Numbered from the stretch's first letter, positions 35,400-48,461 are shown. The stretch is DNA of 64,000 bases from Anarhynchus alexandrinus (GCA_008711295.1 VUYV01000089.1:2079213-2143212), one strand, 5' to 3'. Numbers and translations: made by a program. Notes: generated by a model from the letters alone, not told the origin.

Positions 35400-36350
35400 A
35401 TGTTGTGACAGATGCACGCGACCTGTTAACCAACAGGTTAACCGTAGCAGTACTTTGGTACAGGCTCCAAAGGAGGTAGAGGCCTGAGCCGTAACCAGGC
35501 CAAGAACTCCTCTAGTTTCAATCTGTTCTCTGAAAACCCACAAAGGAGCAGAGTGACACAGTGAGCGTCGATGCATATGAGCTTGGAACACTGCTCATGC
35601 ATGAATAGCAGGTGGCTTTTCCAAGACTCATTTGTCAAGGAACAAAGTAAGTTGTGGATACAAGGAGTCTCATGCATGCTTTTCCCATTACATGTAATTT
35701 GACTACAAGCCAACCACTTTATTCCATAAATATGACAGCCTCTGAGCCTTTTTCTAACTCTCCCTGCTAGTCAGCCTGGTTGCACAGTGGTGATCTCTCC
35801 TTGAGCTGGGACACCTCTCAAGATTGCTCCTTGAGGCAGAGATACCTTTTACCAATGGCAGATACCTGGTGAGTGACTGACAGCATGCTGAATTAATACT
35901 AATGAAACTTTACTAATACATGTAGCTATTAAACATTAATTATTATAAATTTTAAATAGATCTTTTCATCAGACATAAACCATTGTCCAAGTCTGAGACT
36001 AAGATTGAGCTTAGCCATACCTAAGCTCAATCAGGAGCTTAGAAAGCAAAGTGATCCACTCTGAACCTCATGACTTAATGGGAGGGTCTTCCTTACCCTT
36101 TCGCATCTCTGGTCTCTGTGTGAATCATTCTAACTACATTCTAACTCAATTTTCCTTTGTATGTTTCTTCCATGTAGTAATTAATAAGGTGAACCTTGAC
36201 ATCAAACTTACTGAACCTTGGTAAACGACTATTAAACTTTGTTAAATTTCATCAAATTTATGGAACTCTGTCAAATTATTATTTTTACCTCAATAAAACA
36301 TATTGCTGCTTCTCTCTTTTGAGTGAGGTACATTCCACTCCTTCGCAACA
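35400..36350 (+). mobile_element. probable solo LTR (class I-like), 5' boundary uncertain
   Basis: The right end looks like a retroviral R-U5: AATAAA at 36292-36297, about 20 bases, then a pyrimidine-rich stretch with TGAGTGAGG and the terminus TTCGCAACA (36350). Upstream, CTTGAGGCAGAGATACC (near 35831) and repeated AACCTTGGTAAA/GTTAAATTT motifs recall LTRs I know from other birds. The body is richer in CpG than its surroundings from about 35410. The start is a guess; the secure part is about 35790-36350. No clear target duplication or primer-binding site was found. Confidence 0.5.
36003..36032. repeat. perfect 12-bp-arm hairpin inside the probable LTR
   Basis: GATTGAGCTTAG (36003-36014) and CTAAGCTCAATC (36021-36032) are exact reverse complements around CCATAC. 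It lies in the U3/R part of the probable LTR, about 260 bases before its polyadenylation signal. Confidence 0.85.
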
Positions 36351-39300
36351 CATCTTGCCTTTTTTTAACTGTAAGTCCCATTTTACAATATGGTCTTGCA
36401 AAGCTATGTAACTAAAAAGTTGCAATTCCTTTTCTTGATTTTCCATGTCAATATCTTTTTCTTGGTTATTAATATCATTTCACACTGTCATCTACACAGC
36501 ATCAGAGAAAGCTGCTTCCTGTAGTAGCAAAACTGTAATTTAAGTTTGATCTACATGATATTTTGGAGCAGATGGGGTTTATTGTGTGTCTCCTTGGCCT
36601 GAATCTGAATGAACCACTGAGTCATGCAACTACTGGGATGTTTGCAGTAATTGCTTGTTGGTTTTCTTTTGGCCATTTGAGGCTGAAAGCACTTTTGATT
36701 TCTTTATTATGCATTGGAGGAAGGTCACTGATTTGATTTGTGATAGTGTTCAATTCTTCTGTTAATGCTTGTGTCAAACATAGTATAAACGTCTGTTTTA
36801 TTATGTCTACAAGACTCCTTATAATTGACATCTAAATTGTAATCAGTGCATTTATCTCAAATTGAAGGTTCTCAAAATGAAATAGTTATATCCAGGGAAA
36901 TAGAGAAGCATTTATAAAATGTGATCATCTTAATCCTCATTTTAACAGTTTCAGAAACCAAGAGGACAAAGTACATTTCTGCAAGATAATAACAGTGTAA
37001 TATTTTGTCTGAGAATATAAATATGCAATGTTCAGTATTAATTTTTGGATGAGGCAAGGAATGTCTATGCTGACTCCTTTATGACAAAAAACACCATCTG
37101 GGGACTACAAATCAGCTTTTTTCTTCCCTGCTGGGGGAAATAGAAGCCCTGGGACAATACTGCCCAAATCCTGCTCTGCTACACAGTTCTGCTGCAATTC
37201 CCCGCACAAAAACAAAGTCGGTTCTTGAGGCCCACGTCTCACAGATATTGAATGCCTTTGGCCATCTCTGTCCCATCAAAGACAAATTCTACCATATTCA
37301 ACCAAATTCTTTTCTAAGTCTCTGCTACTTAATGTTGGAACAAAAGGATAATTAACACTGTGCTTCTTCATAAGGTGATTCCTGGATTTGCCCATGTTCA
37401 GTTTGTAACAAATTACAATGTGTTTCCTTTAAAATGGTATGCATGTTAATGTATTATTGACAAAAATCTTTTGTTTCTTTACCTGCCAGCTGCCCAGCAG
37501 CTCAACATCTTTTTCTCTGAGTAGTGCACTGTCTGCTGTTTGATAACATACTGTCCACTCTGAGACATTAACATGGCTGCCTCAGTATGGCCACTTCATA
37601 ATGAAGCAGTATTACCTTATTGACATCGTTTTTACAAATGTATGCTTGAATGTGGGCCAGCTGTGTCAATTTGACAAATGTGAAGGGCATTGATTTAGAT
37701 GGGTAGGGATTCTGATTTTTCTTCATTAGTGTCCCAAGTGTTTCACAGCAGAAATGGTACTGCTATCTGACAAGGCAAAAATTAACAAGCTATGGACTGC
37801 CTCAGTGATACACATCTACTTTCACCCTAGATTTCTTGCAACATTAAAGCTCAAGCAAACAGGGTAAAAGAGGACCATAGCCTTTCTTGTACCACTTATT
37901 ATCTGGCTTTATTTTAAGCCACCTATATCATCATCTTCTGGTACCCTAGCACACCACTGTATTCACTCCTGAAACTTGGAAGACCCGTTTTCAACGTGAC
38001 ACTTCCAGCAGTTGCCAATGACGGTAAGCGCAGCCAGAGTCTGCAGTCTGGAGATTCTTTTCTAAAATAAATAGAAAACACTCCTTATCCTGTTTTTAGA
38101 AAAGTATTTTTTCTCTGTAATCCGTTTCACAGGCAGTCTTTCCTGTTAAAAACAAACAAACAAACAAACAAACAAACAAAACCCCAAACAAAACAGTCTT
38201 TATTTTAGCTGGAATGGAAAGTAGGAAAAAAATTAGCACATCAATTTTAGTAAACACCCATGAGGTTTGCTCATGACTGTTTCAGAAGGATGAACTGTTC
38301 CATAAGTGTGCGTGTCCATATGTACACATGTACATTGTGGTTGCAGAACTTATTAACTCCAGGCATCCTCAGTTGCTTGCCTGTACTAGCTTAGCTTATA
38401 CAGAAGATTTCTTGTAGTTGCCTATTCAGACTGAAGTGGATGAGGGAGTGCTCAAACATTTTAGGAAGAAAATGAGCAGCTAGCTAACTTGACAATTATG
38501 TTCTTTCTTGTGTAGTACACCTGTAGCCAGAGGCTGCAAGTCCTCATGCCTTGTTATGAAGTCATTTCTGTGTCATTGTAGTTCAAAAGAATCCCTGATG
38601 TGAAGTTATGTTTTCACTGCCACAAAGGTCAGAATCAACCATGTGAACACAGAGCAAAGCCTGAGAGACTCTTTGACAAAGTCCTTGTTCACTAGGATAA
38701 AGAGCTTTCTCTCTAAGTCTCTTTTTAATTTTTTTTTACAACTTTGATTTTCTGCAAATCAATGCACAAACTGTAATGTGAGCGTATGACTCATGCACTC
38801 CACAGCACAATCCTGGCATCTTTTAATGAATACAGTTACAATCATAATCTGTTGTCATATATATAATGGAAACATAGAAAAACATTAATGAAAGAATCAA
38901 AAAAATATTTAGAACTATGGATGAATGTAAATCCATGCAAATGTAGCTGTCCTGAATTAACTTTTCCCCTCTGCTACCTAGAAGAAAAAGATTATTCCAT
39001 GTGTGTCTGGTTGTCAGCTCAATGTCTTAGTAAAAATATCTTTCATTTCCCATTCATTTTTAGAAAAGTTCCCAAACAAGTAGCTTTGATGCTCAGAAAT
39101 GCTTTACTTTAGTAAGTTGTGCAAACTTTCATGCTAATGAATTACATTTTTCTTTTTTTTGGCAAAACCCTTCTAGCTAACCTGTCAGAGGTTTCCCAGT
39201 TACCAAAGTTCATAAAATTTGTGCATGTGGAACAGAAGTTTAACATTCATTACAATGAAAGCAGTAAGCAAAGCTCTGGTTTAGAACCTGTCTTGTTTAT

Positions 39301-39376
39301 AAATATGAAACAGCAAGAGTTTTATTAAATGATCAGTGCACCTCATTTAGTTAAGGCATGTGTCCAAATTGATTGA
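36351..39376. other. anonymous AT-rich DNA
   Basis: No gene recognised. It contains a (CAAA)n microsatellite (38150-38183). A 50-codon open segment, 37920-38070, is free of stops but has no recognisable domain. Confidence 0.5.
38150..38183. repeat. (CAAA)n microsatellite
   Basis: About eight uninterrupted copies of CAAA. Confidence 0.95.
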
Positions 39377-39381
39377 ATTAT

Positions 39382-39952
39382 TGTCATGGTTTAGCCCCAG
39401 CCAACAGCTAGGACCATGCACCTGCTTGCTTACTTCCCCTGGTTGGGACGGGAGGAGAATCAGAAGATTAAAAGTGAGAAAACTCGTGGGTTGAGATAAA
39501 CACAGTTTAATAGGTAGAGCAAAAGCCACCTGCACAAGCAAAGCAAAACAAGGAATTAATTAATTACTTCCCATGAGCACACAGGTGTTCAGCAATCTCC
39601 AGGAAAGCAGGGCTCCATCAGGTGTAATGGTTACTTGAGAGGACTAACGCCGTAACTCTGAACTTCCTTCTTTCCCCAGCTTTATATACTGCGCATGATG
39701 CCACGTGGTATGAAATATTCTTTTGGGGAACTGGGGAGTTGGGGTCAGCTGTCCTGGATGTATCCCCTCCCAGCTTCTTGTGCCCTCCCAGCCTGCTCAT
39801 TGGCAGGGTGGTATAAGGAGCAGAAAAGGCCTTGACTGCCTAGCAACAATCAAAAACATTAGTGTGCTATCATCACCATTTCACATCCCAAATCCAAACC
39901 AAGAAAGTTAACCAGCAAGAAAGTTAACTCCATCCCAGCCAAAACCATGATA
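39382..39952 (-). mobile_element. solo LTR, ERVL-like, minus strand
   Basis: A 571-bp LTR bounded by TGTCATGGTTTAGCCCCAG on the left and CCAAAACCATGATA on the right (the expected terminal CA has decayed to TA). It sits between 5-bp direct repeats ATTAT (39377-39381) and ACTAT (39953-39957). On the minus strand it has a TATA box (AGTATATAAA, near 39680-39690) and later ATTAAA, a polyadenylation-signal variant, just before CTCAACCCACGAGTTTT. That block recurs in the LTR at 56391. No internal viral sequence remains, so it is a solo LTR. Confidence 0.88.
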
Positions 39953-39957
39953 ACTAT

Positions 39958-42901
39958 GTACTGAAAAAAGGACTGGGAGACTGAGTTATTACTATACGCA
40001 AAGTCATTGACTGTCTTTTTCTATTTGCCACAGATTTTTAGCACCCACTTGAAAGAATTCTGAAGAAAGTGAGTAGTAGAGGACTAGGTGTGCCATGTAC
40101 CACAGACAAAGAATAGAAGCATTAGAAAAAAAAAATTAAACACTGAAGGAATACATTTTCTACACGTTAATCTGAATGTTGTAAAATATTGCACCATAAA
40201 CATCTTAAAATTAACAAATGAAAGAAAACAGAAAACCATGTTTGTGTATATCACATGATTTCATTCAATTGGGCAAAAAGGCTGATATCTCTAATTTTGC
40301 AGGAAAAAAAAATGTTCTTTTTCCTCACTTTAACAATTAAATCTGTAAGAGAAGAGAATACAACCACTTAAAAAGGACCTCCAGATACTTGTTTTTCAAA
40401 GTAAGTAAAGGTTGGTGAAAAAGAAAGGTGAGAAATAGAATCAAAGATGGTTTCAGCTCTTGCTTAAGTAATCTAATCTCTCTAAGCAGATCTAAAACAC
40501 TTGTTGCCATAACATCAAAGCAAAGTGCACCTTAGAATGACCAAACTCTAGAATTATAACAGGAAAAGACTTTACGTATGTGTGGAGGAAAGGTAGTAAT
40601 GCTCTGCTAATTTGGGAACCTTTAAATGAATTTGTTTCAAAAGACAGGTGATGTAAAAATATATACAAGTGACATGTAATAAATATGCCGACAAGCACTA
40701 CCATTTATCTTATTCAAGACTCTTAACATGAACTTACACTAAGCTTTTGGCCATTTATAAAAACATGCACTAACACAAGGACTCATGGGGAGACTGACAA
40801 GTTTCATGAGTGAAACCTAGCTCGTCAATGACTTTGTGGAGGCTGTCTCTTTTTAAAACAAATTGCCATTGCATCCATTTAAATCATGCACCTAAAACTA
40901 TGATGAGAATAATGCATGAGATTTATATAGTGGTGTTTGTTCACAGGTCTCAGACTTTTGGATTTTTATCAATTTATCAACTAAGGATAGATTTCTCATC
41001 AAGAGATGAATGAAACATAATTTTTTCCAAGGTTTCCAATGCAAAACAGCTGGTTCAGAGAAAATTTGCAAATATTGATAGATATAATTTAGGAGCTCTA
41101 ACTTCATGGTTTAATATCATAGGCTAGAAAAGCATGAAGCCTTATCACAAGTTCTTTGTGAGTTTAAAGCCATTATAGGATACATCAACTAAATGCAAAA
41201 AGCACATTCCAGAATTAGGCAAAAAAATTTAAGCCACTCTCTTTAATTCATGGTTACTGCCAATATTTTAAAGCCACTATGTTGCTGGGAGGAAAACATG
41301 TGGTGGAAGCATGAGTCTCCTTTCCTCTTCTCTGGAGGATAATGCTGCATTTACAACATAGCTGTAAAAGCAGTTTTGTCTTTCTGTCAGAATTCAACTG
41401 CATCTACCAAATCATCTGGTTTATCTCCTCCATGATCACTGGCAAAGGCAAAACAGCTTGAAGCCAACAACAAAAGCGGCTCTAATCATATGTTTTTTAA
41501 TCCAAGCCAAGTGATTCCTCTCCCACTGTACCACCTAACACATCTTGTTGCTATTTTGTACAGCAATACCAGTGAATCAGGAGCTTCTTTGGACAGTAAT
41601 GTCTGTCAGTGTGTGGGGCAGCATGAGGTCTGCTCACCCTTGCACCTTAAGAACAGACCCATTCATAGGGAAGAGAGGAATAATCTGGGACCACACAAGC
41701 AAGAGTCACCCTTCAGCAGTGAATACTGGCTTTAAACAGCGGGGACAAGTGATTGTCCTTGAGTTAGGAGAGCTCCTCAACACACCCCTGTTACACTGAA
41801 ATTAGTAAATGATATTTTACGTTCCATGAAAACAGAGAACCATGCAAACTCGGTTGCAGTTCATCATTGGCCAAGTAGTTATTACATGCTCAGTGTGTGT
41901 GTGTGAGTGTGTGCGTGCACGTGCGTGTGTGTGTGAAAGGTTGTTTCCAGACATCTGTAGGAAGTTACTGAGTGTTGTTCACAGCATTTTTGAAATCTGG
42001 ATCAGAATGAATGCCTGCCGATTCCTTTGATAAAAGACAGGAAACTCCCATTCATCACCCAGCCAGCTGCCGTTGTTACCAGCTCATTTGCTGCTTCCTC
42101 TCTCCCCTTCAGGAGAGGGCTTCTTGGGAGCAGAGTGTGCCATTAGTCTGTATGAGGAACAATAGATTGAAATAGAGCAAAAGACAATCTAAGCATGAGG
42201 CTGGTTTTGTTGTTTGATTAATTAAAAATGAGAAGAGGGAAAATGCTAGAAATCATACTGTATTTTATCGTGCATCATTGCTGCCAAACACTTCTGCCAC
42301 TGTTTCAGCTACTAGTGCAAGCATTGCTCCCACCATTCCCCTTGAGCTTGGCACAGGCATGACAGCAGGAGATGACAGTAGTTAGCCTCTGTGGGGAAAG
42401 GGCACATGTTAAGCTCACCCTTACAAAACCCTTTGGAAATAAATAATAATAAAAAATAAAATTAAAAAAAGCAACACTTGTCATCTCCAGGACTGAAGAG
42501 AGCATTTCATTTCTTCCATCATGAATTTTTAAGAAGAAAACTTGAGAAGGAATGAAAACGTAATTAAAGACAAGGTGACATTTTCACTGAGGCAAGTAAA
42601 CAGAAAATAACAAAAATAACCCCCTTTCTGTGATTACCTTTGTCTCATTAAATTGCAGGAAGGTACTTCACTGAGCTCACTTACAGCTAAAGACTAAACA
42701 AGTGAGACTGAGCAGTCACAATGTGCTCTTCCCACTCAGAGCACTCCCACGTTAAATAACCAGTTCATTTAAACATTCTGACAAGATGTTTTTCAATATG
42801 CTGACTGATTACTGTGATAAAAATGTAATTATGTAAAGTATCTTTTTGTGACTAGTAACCTGGCCATTTTCTTAAGTGTGCATTTTTATAAGCAAAGAAA
42901 T
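39958..42901. other. anonymous DNA
   Basis: No gene or mobile element recognised. The region 41500-41800 has overlapping frames of about 80 codons without domains. A GT-rich microsatellite lies at 41893-41936. Confidence 0.5.
41893..41936. repeat. (GT)n microsatellite with GCGTGCACGTGCGT core
   Basis: Alternating purine-pyrimidine tract of 44 bases with an E-box-like CACGTG in the middle. Such tracts can adopt Z-DNA. Confidence 0.9.
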
Positions 42902-43084
42902 GGGAAGGGAGGGGAAGGGAAGGGAAGGGAAGGGAAGGGAAGGGAAGGGAAGGGAAGGGAAGGGAAGGGGAGGGAAGGGGAGGGAAGGGAAGAGAAGAAA
43001 AGAGAAGAGAAGAGAAGAGAAGAGAAGAGAAGAGAAGAGAAGAGAAGAGAAGAGAAGAGAAGAGAAGAGAAGAGAAGAGAAAAA
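42902..43084. repeat. compound (GGGAA)n-(GAGAA)n pure purine array
   Basis: 183 consecutive bases contain only A and G on the plus strand. The first half (to about 42990) is GGGAA units with GGGGA variants; the second half is GAGAA units. A single G-to-A change converts one unit to the other, so the second array likely arose from the first. The long frames on both strands here are low-complexity by-products, not genes. Mirror-symmetric purine tracts of this kind can form triplex DNA. Confidence 0.97.
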
Positions 43085-45000
43085 TTGTGGCACCACAGAT
43101 ATAAACATTCCTCATAGTTCTGGAATATTGATTATTTCCAAGAGTCAGAATTTAAAAATTAATCTGTAAATTGTTTTGTTAAGAAAATTGCTGACAGGCA
43201 ATATACTGCTGGAGCAGACTGTGCCAGGATAACTTCTTTAACAGCTTACAGTGGTTTTCTTCTTATTTAAAGCAAGATCCCTGTCACTGAACTTAAGATA
43301 ATTAAAAGGCATACACCTGCTTTAAACCAGTCAACTAAGTACCCATATAATCAATGGACAGACAAAGGGGAGAGTTGTCCTTGTCTAAGAAAAGGATTGG
43401 ATTAATTGGCTTCAAGAAAAGTCTAATTGTCACTGTGGCCTACAGAGAGAAACAAGGTGATTAACAGCAAAGACCATAACCAATGTTCAGACAGCTTTGA
43501 TAGTTAATGGCTTGTAAGGAGTGGCAAGGGAAAAAATTGTATATATTTATGCCTGATAAATAAATGATCTGTGTTATGGATATGTGGCTTAGACCAGTAT
43601 TGGTGGAAGCAGCATGGATTCTTGGAGGTATAACAGGTAGAAGATGCTTCATGTTGAACAATAGATCCTAAACGCAAGCTGAAGGAGAATGGAATTGGTT
43701 TGGGGATAGGTTGTTCCAGGACCAACAGGCATCAGTTGTTTAGGCAGATGGAGACAACTAGAATATAACACTGTCCAATGTTAAAAAAAACACCTGAAGC
43801 TGTCTGTATGCATATATGACAGGACAAACACTGTTGTGGAGCAAAGAAGGGTAAGCATGTGCTTTCTTAGCACATTAATGCTAGGAAAGCCATTTAGATG
43901 AATGCAGTGAAAAAAAAGGGACAAACTATTATCCCTGTTATTTTTCAGAGGCAGTAAAGAAAATCATGTTATACAGAGTGGATACTTATAGTGATTTAAG
44001 GATTTCCAAAGTCTAATTAGAGTGCCAGCATACACTTCTATTTTTTCTTGTTAAAATGTTACTATGGTTGGTTACCAAATGCATAGATGTGAACAAACTT
44101 AGAAAGTCATGAGATAGTTGCACAAGAGTATTACACAGAATCAGAATTTCTATGCTGTAAAAACTGAGATCATCACTAATTATTTATGGTTAATTTTGTA
44201 GAACTATCCATCTGCTCATTTTTAAGGTAGTGGTGGACAGCACAGCAGCATTTTATAACACTTAACTTAAAATGAAGGATTCTAGCTTGACTCAAATATT
44301 TAAGTTTCTTTTTCAGCTTTGCCAATGTCAGTGGTGTTAGAGTTTACATCTGTCCCCATTACTAAATATCCCAATTGCCATCTGCACTTCAAAATCACAA
44401 ATTATTTCTCACAACTTCCTTCATGCCAAAATCTCCACTTCCCCTTTCAACCAGCTGCAGAGATATCTGGTGCCTCAAAATAAAAGTGTTTTGATGTTAA
44501 AAACGCTGTTGAGTAGAGCTGAACAAGGAATATTTCCAATGATGAGCACAATTCAGTGCTGCAGTAATTCAGAGATCACCAAAAGAGCACTAGCAAAGGA
44601 TGAAGCCTGTCACAGCATAGTGATATCTTTTTCTTTTTAATAAGTTCACTGCTTTTGGAAATAACATGGCGTGTGTTGACACAAGTCTTGACACATTAAC
44701 CAGGAGGTGTTACAGTCCTGTGTATGCCTTGTGTGACTTGACATAACATTTGAATAGCGAGACACAATCTGCTGTCAGGAATTTTTCTGTCATCCTGCGG
44801 TATACTAATTTCATGTGATTGCACCAAAGTATTTCTGACCTTTTGAAACTGCTGGGTTTATATCACTGTCTGGCACTTTATATATACACACACATATACA
44901 TGTATGTGTGTATGTGTGTAAAAGCTTGTGATAGGTGCTTGAAATGTAAGGTCTACTATTCAAAAAGATTTAGAATATAGGCAAAATTCCTGATACTAGC
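43085..45000. other. anonymous AT-rich DNA
   Basis: No gene or mobile element recognised. A TA/CA palindromic microsatellite lies at 44879-44920. Confidence 0.5.
44879..44920. repeat. self-complementary TA/CA-TG/TA microsatellite
   Basis: ACACACACATA, TACATGTA and TGTGTGTATG form an imperfect palindrome centred on TACATGTA, with 8 of 10 matches in the outer arms. It could extrude as a cruciform. Confidence 0.85.
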
Positions 45001-45563
45001 TGTGGTGGGTTAACCTCAGCAAGCCACCAGGTTCCCACCAAGCCACTGTCTCATTCCCCCTCCTCAGCAGGACCGGGGGAAAAAACAGAATGAAAAAGCT
45101 CATGGGTAAGATAAGGACAGGGAAATCACTCACCAATTACTGTCACAAGCAAATCAGATTTGACTTGACTTGGGAAAATTAATTTAATTTAATGTCAATT
45201 AAAACCAGAGTAGGATAGTGAGAAACAAAAACAAAACTAAAACCACCTTCCCCCCAAGCCTCCCTTCTTCCCAGGTCTAATTCCATCTCCCACACCTCCC
45301 GAGTGGCACAGGGGGTTGGGAATGGGGATTAGAGTCAGTAACTCCTTTCTCACAGCTGCTGCACAGTGGGTTTTCTACGCTTGCCTAAATATGTTACCAC
45401 AGAGGAGCCACCAGCATCACTGATGGGCTGAACTTTGGCCAACAGCAGCTCTGTCTTGGAGCTGGCTGGCACTAGCTTTGTGGGGGAGCCCCTGGTGTCT
45501 TCTCACAGAAGCTACCCCTGAAGCCCCTCTGCTACCAAAGCCTTGCCATGTAAACCCAATACA
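45001..45563 (-). mobile_element. solo LTR, avian ERV, minus strand
   Basis: A 563-bp LTR starting TGTGGTGGGTTAACCTCAGC and ending CATGTAAACCCAATACA, between perfect 5-bp direct repeats CTAGC (44996-45000 and 45564-45568). The ends and middle blocks (AGCCTCCCTTCTTCCCAGG; CACCAGCATCACTGATGGGC; CCACCCCTGTAGCCCCTC-like near 45505) are those of a widespread bird LTR that I recognise from other genomes and recall as longer, so this copy probably has a central deletion. No viral genes adjoin. I do not assign a formal family name. Confidence 0.88.
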
Positions 45564-47178
45564 CTAGCTCTGCCAGATCTAGGTGATTTTGACTCGGAGA
45601 AAGCAACTATAAGAAGAAAAAAAAAATTAGCCATTGAAATTATCCATTCAGTCTTTAGTTTCTTCACTAAAATAGCAAACAAACATATGGCTGAACTTTT
45701 TGGTACCCAGACAATAACATAAACTATCACATTGTCATTAAACTGTAATGAAGTTCAGTTCTTATTGACATTAGATGGGCTTATATTACAAAACAAATAT
45801 TGTACATCCAGTCTTCTAGCCAAAGATGAATGCTGTGTATGTGAATGGTTAACCACTCTGAAATTCAAATATCTTAATTTTATTAGTTGCGAAATTTACC
45901 TTGGGCAGGACCATGAGTTAAGCAACACATAACAAATAAAACACCTGATCTTAGATAAACTTAGATATAACACCTCCTCTATCTTCTGAGTTATCTTAGT
46001 GTTATTGCATCTTTTATTTGATGGTCATTAATTCGGGCAGTAATTTTTAAACAAACTCTGCCTTAATATTGTGGAAAAACCTGGCTATCTTAGTGAAATT
46101 TGTACTGTACTTACCTGTCCTGGCAAATTCATTTGAGACAAGTTCTTTGGTTAAATTACTCCATATGACTATTTATCATTCTTATTGTAAAAATCTTTGA
46201 GGAAAAACTAGAACAAAAGAGTTCTTAATCTAGATTTAATCAACTGTACTAAGGAGCAATTTTGGTTCACAAACACTGAGAAGCAATGAGGAATCATTTC
46301 AGACAATAAGTGTTCTTTCATTTTTATGAACTTAGGTGCTTATCAACACTTCATGCACTTTAGGAGTGAATTTTTATGGTCAGCTGCATGAGTACAATTC
46401 AAAGAGAACTCTGATAATACTTGTAAAAGTCTTAAATACATTCAGAGCATGTAAGCTGACCTGACACCTAGGGAGAGCACCACAAGACAGAAGGGTCTGG
46501 ATAATAGCATCAGATAACGGTACGATATTTATATGGTGATCTTTCCATTCTCTTCCTACTATGCAGAGAGAGATTGTTCTCCTGTGGCTTCAATGATAGA
46601 CTAACAGTGCCTCTGCAATCAAGTGCTTTTATTTAAACAGACTCTCCTCTCCTAAGCTTTGCTGAATGTGTCTGAATTTCACCCTGCTGTAGAGTCAGTA
46701 CAAAGCCTGTCTATCCTTTACTAACACATCTCTTGAAGACCTTTGGCCTAAAGGAGTCTGCAATGGGGCCTGTATGAATCTCTCGATAAAGAATAAGTTT
46801 AGGTTCAAAAGAGCAAATGACCAAAAAAAGAAAAAGCCAAAGTATCTGCCAAGTGATGCTCCAAAAGTTTAGGTCTTCAAGCAAAGCACTCCCTTACCTT
46901 CAAGTATACACTTTAGTTTGAGTGATTGCGATCAATGTTAATTGTACCTCAAACATGTTGCTGAACCATGTCTTAATGCAGTGCTCTGCTGCCCACGTAA
47001 AGCTTATGGGAGAGCAACAGAACGAAATAACAGAAAATGACAAAAATGAGAAAATTACCATTATTTGGCTTGCTGCCAAAGTTACCTTAGCTATTTTGAT
47101 GTGGTTTCAGTTTAAGTGGATTGACAACTACCACTGTTTCCTTAATGGACTGCATTATAAAAGTTTGTTATTTGTCAG

Positions 47179-47315
47179 GTCACCACACTCATGCTGGAAG
47201 ATACAACACTACTACACAGGAGAAATGCCTTGAGGTGTCTGAAGATCAGGCCAGTTGACCATGCAGCACACTCATGGCCAATCACAGCACTCTGTGAGGC
47301 TGTGTATCCTCCCAG
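47179..47315 (+). other. possible exon (unrecognised)
   Basis: A 137-bp segment is open in one frame between an acceptor-like TTTGTTATTTGTCAG and a good donor (CCCAG then GTAAGC at 47316). It is richer in G+C than its surroundings. The translation begins VTTLMLEDTTLLHRRNALR and ends ITALCEAVYPPR; I recognise no domain. It might be a coding exon, a long non-coding RNA exon or chance. Confidence 0.18.
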
Positions 47316-48461
47316 GTAAGCCTGTCTGAGATGCCTTGAAACAGCCTGAGAGATGGCTTTGGAGATAGTCTGTGTATGGGGGCAGGCGTATTGCATACAG
47401 CCTGGTGCGATTTCAGCTGCTCTCACGGCTGTCCATCAGCTGATGCATTGATGTGGATGAAGAGATCCATAGTCAGGCTGAAAACAATAAATACTTCAAA
47501 GTAAGCACTACAAGAAATGTAAGAGCAAGAAGCAGCTGTATGCACATTAATGTCTTTTTAATATAAACAGCATAAATGACAACATACTAACCCAAAAATC
47601 AATTGTCAAATTGTAAAACTCATTTAAAAATCATTCAATATAATGGTTAAGGGTATGTTTTACATCAGCTTTATGCTATCCTATCCTAGAGCAGATTCAA
47701 CTGACATAGTCAAGGTGTTAAATGAAGAAATTGCAGCTGTGAATGTTTTTAGTTGTGGATTGTGTGTGTTTGAATTAAGTATCAGTTAATTTACCTTTTG
47801 ATCACTTTCCCTGTTTTCCTTGTTGGACCATGGGGACATTTTCAAATGCTCTTTTCCGCATATAGCTTTAATCATTTAAGAAATTATCATCCCTGGCAGC
47901 CTTTTACTTCTCCTAGATAGACATTTCTGCCACCACAGTTGCAATGTCATAAAGTTAGTGCTTAATAGATCACCTCTGTTTAAACTGAGAACAGCTATTG
48001 AACATACAACTGCCCGCTGAGCATTACCCACCTGCTGCTGAATACCACTGGTTCATAGAAAAGTTTCTTGTTTGTGCAGCATCACCCACATCTTTTCAAA
48101 ATCAGCCATTAATGGAAACTGTTCTGAAACGAGAGGCTCGACAGCTGCAAAGCCAAAGGAGGCAGAATGAAACACAACCTTCTTTCTTCAAAAGCTGTAC
48201 CTTGGTGCTGAAAAGTATTTAAAGTTCTCCGAGACAGTAAAAAAAAGTGCACAAAAAGAGATATGACTCTTAGTTCTATTCCTAGTGTTTTTTATTTTAC
48301 ACTGAGTTTTCATTGGGTAAACCACTTCAGCATGACTCAGATCTCCCTTAGATCAGTGCTGCAATTTGCAGAAAAGTTCCCTTTTCTTTCTTTCTTTGTT
48401 CCACCTTTGTCATGTACATTTCCAGGAGCATGGCCAATTCAACAATAGGACTGGAAAAAAT

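Noticed and set aside
37920..38070. Stop-free 50-codon segment ending near a GTAAGC donor-like site
   Set aside because: Length is within chance, the acceptor is weak and there is no recognisable domain.
42848..43169. Long Lys/Arg/Glu- or Leu/Ser/Phe-rich frames on both strands
   Set aside because: They are direct translations of the purine microsatellite.
46116..46170. Minus-strand ACAG/GTAAGT perfect donor match
   Set aside because: No convincing acceptor upstream; the frame is short.
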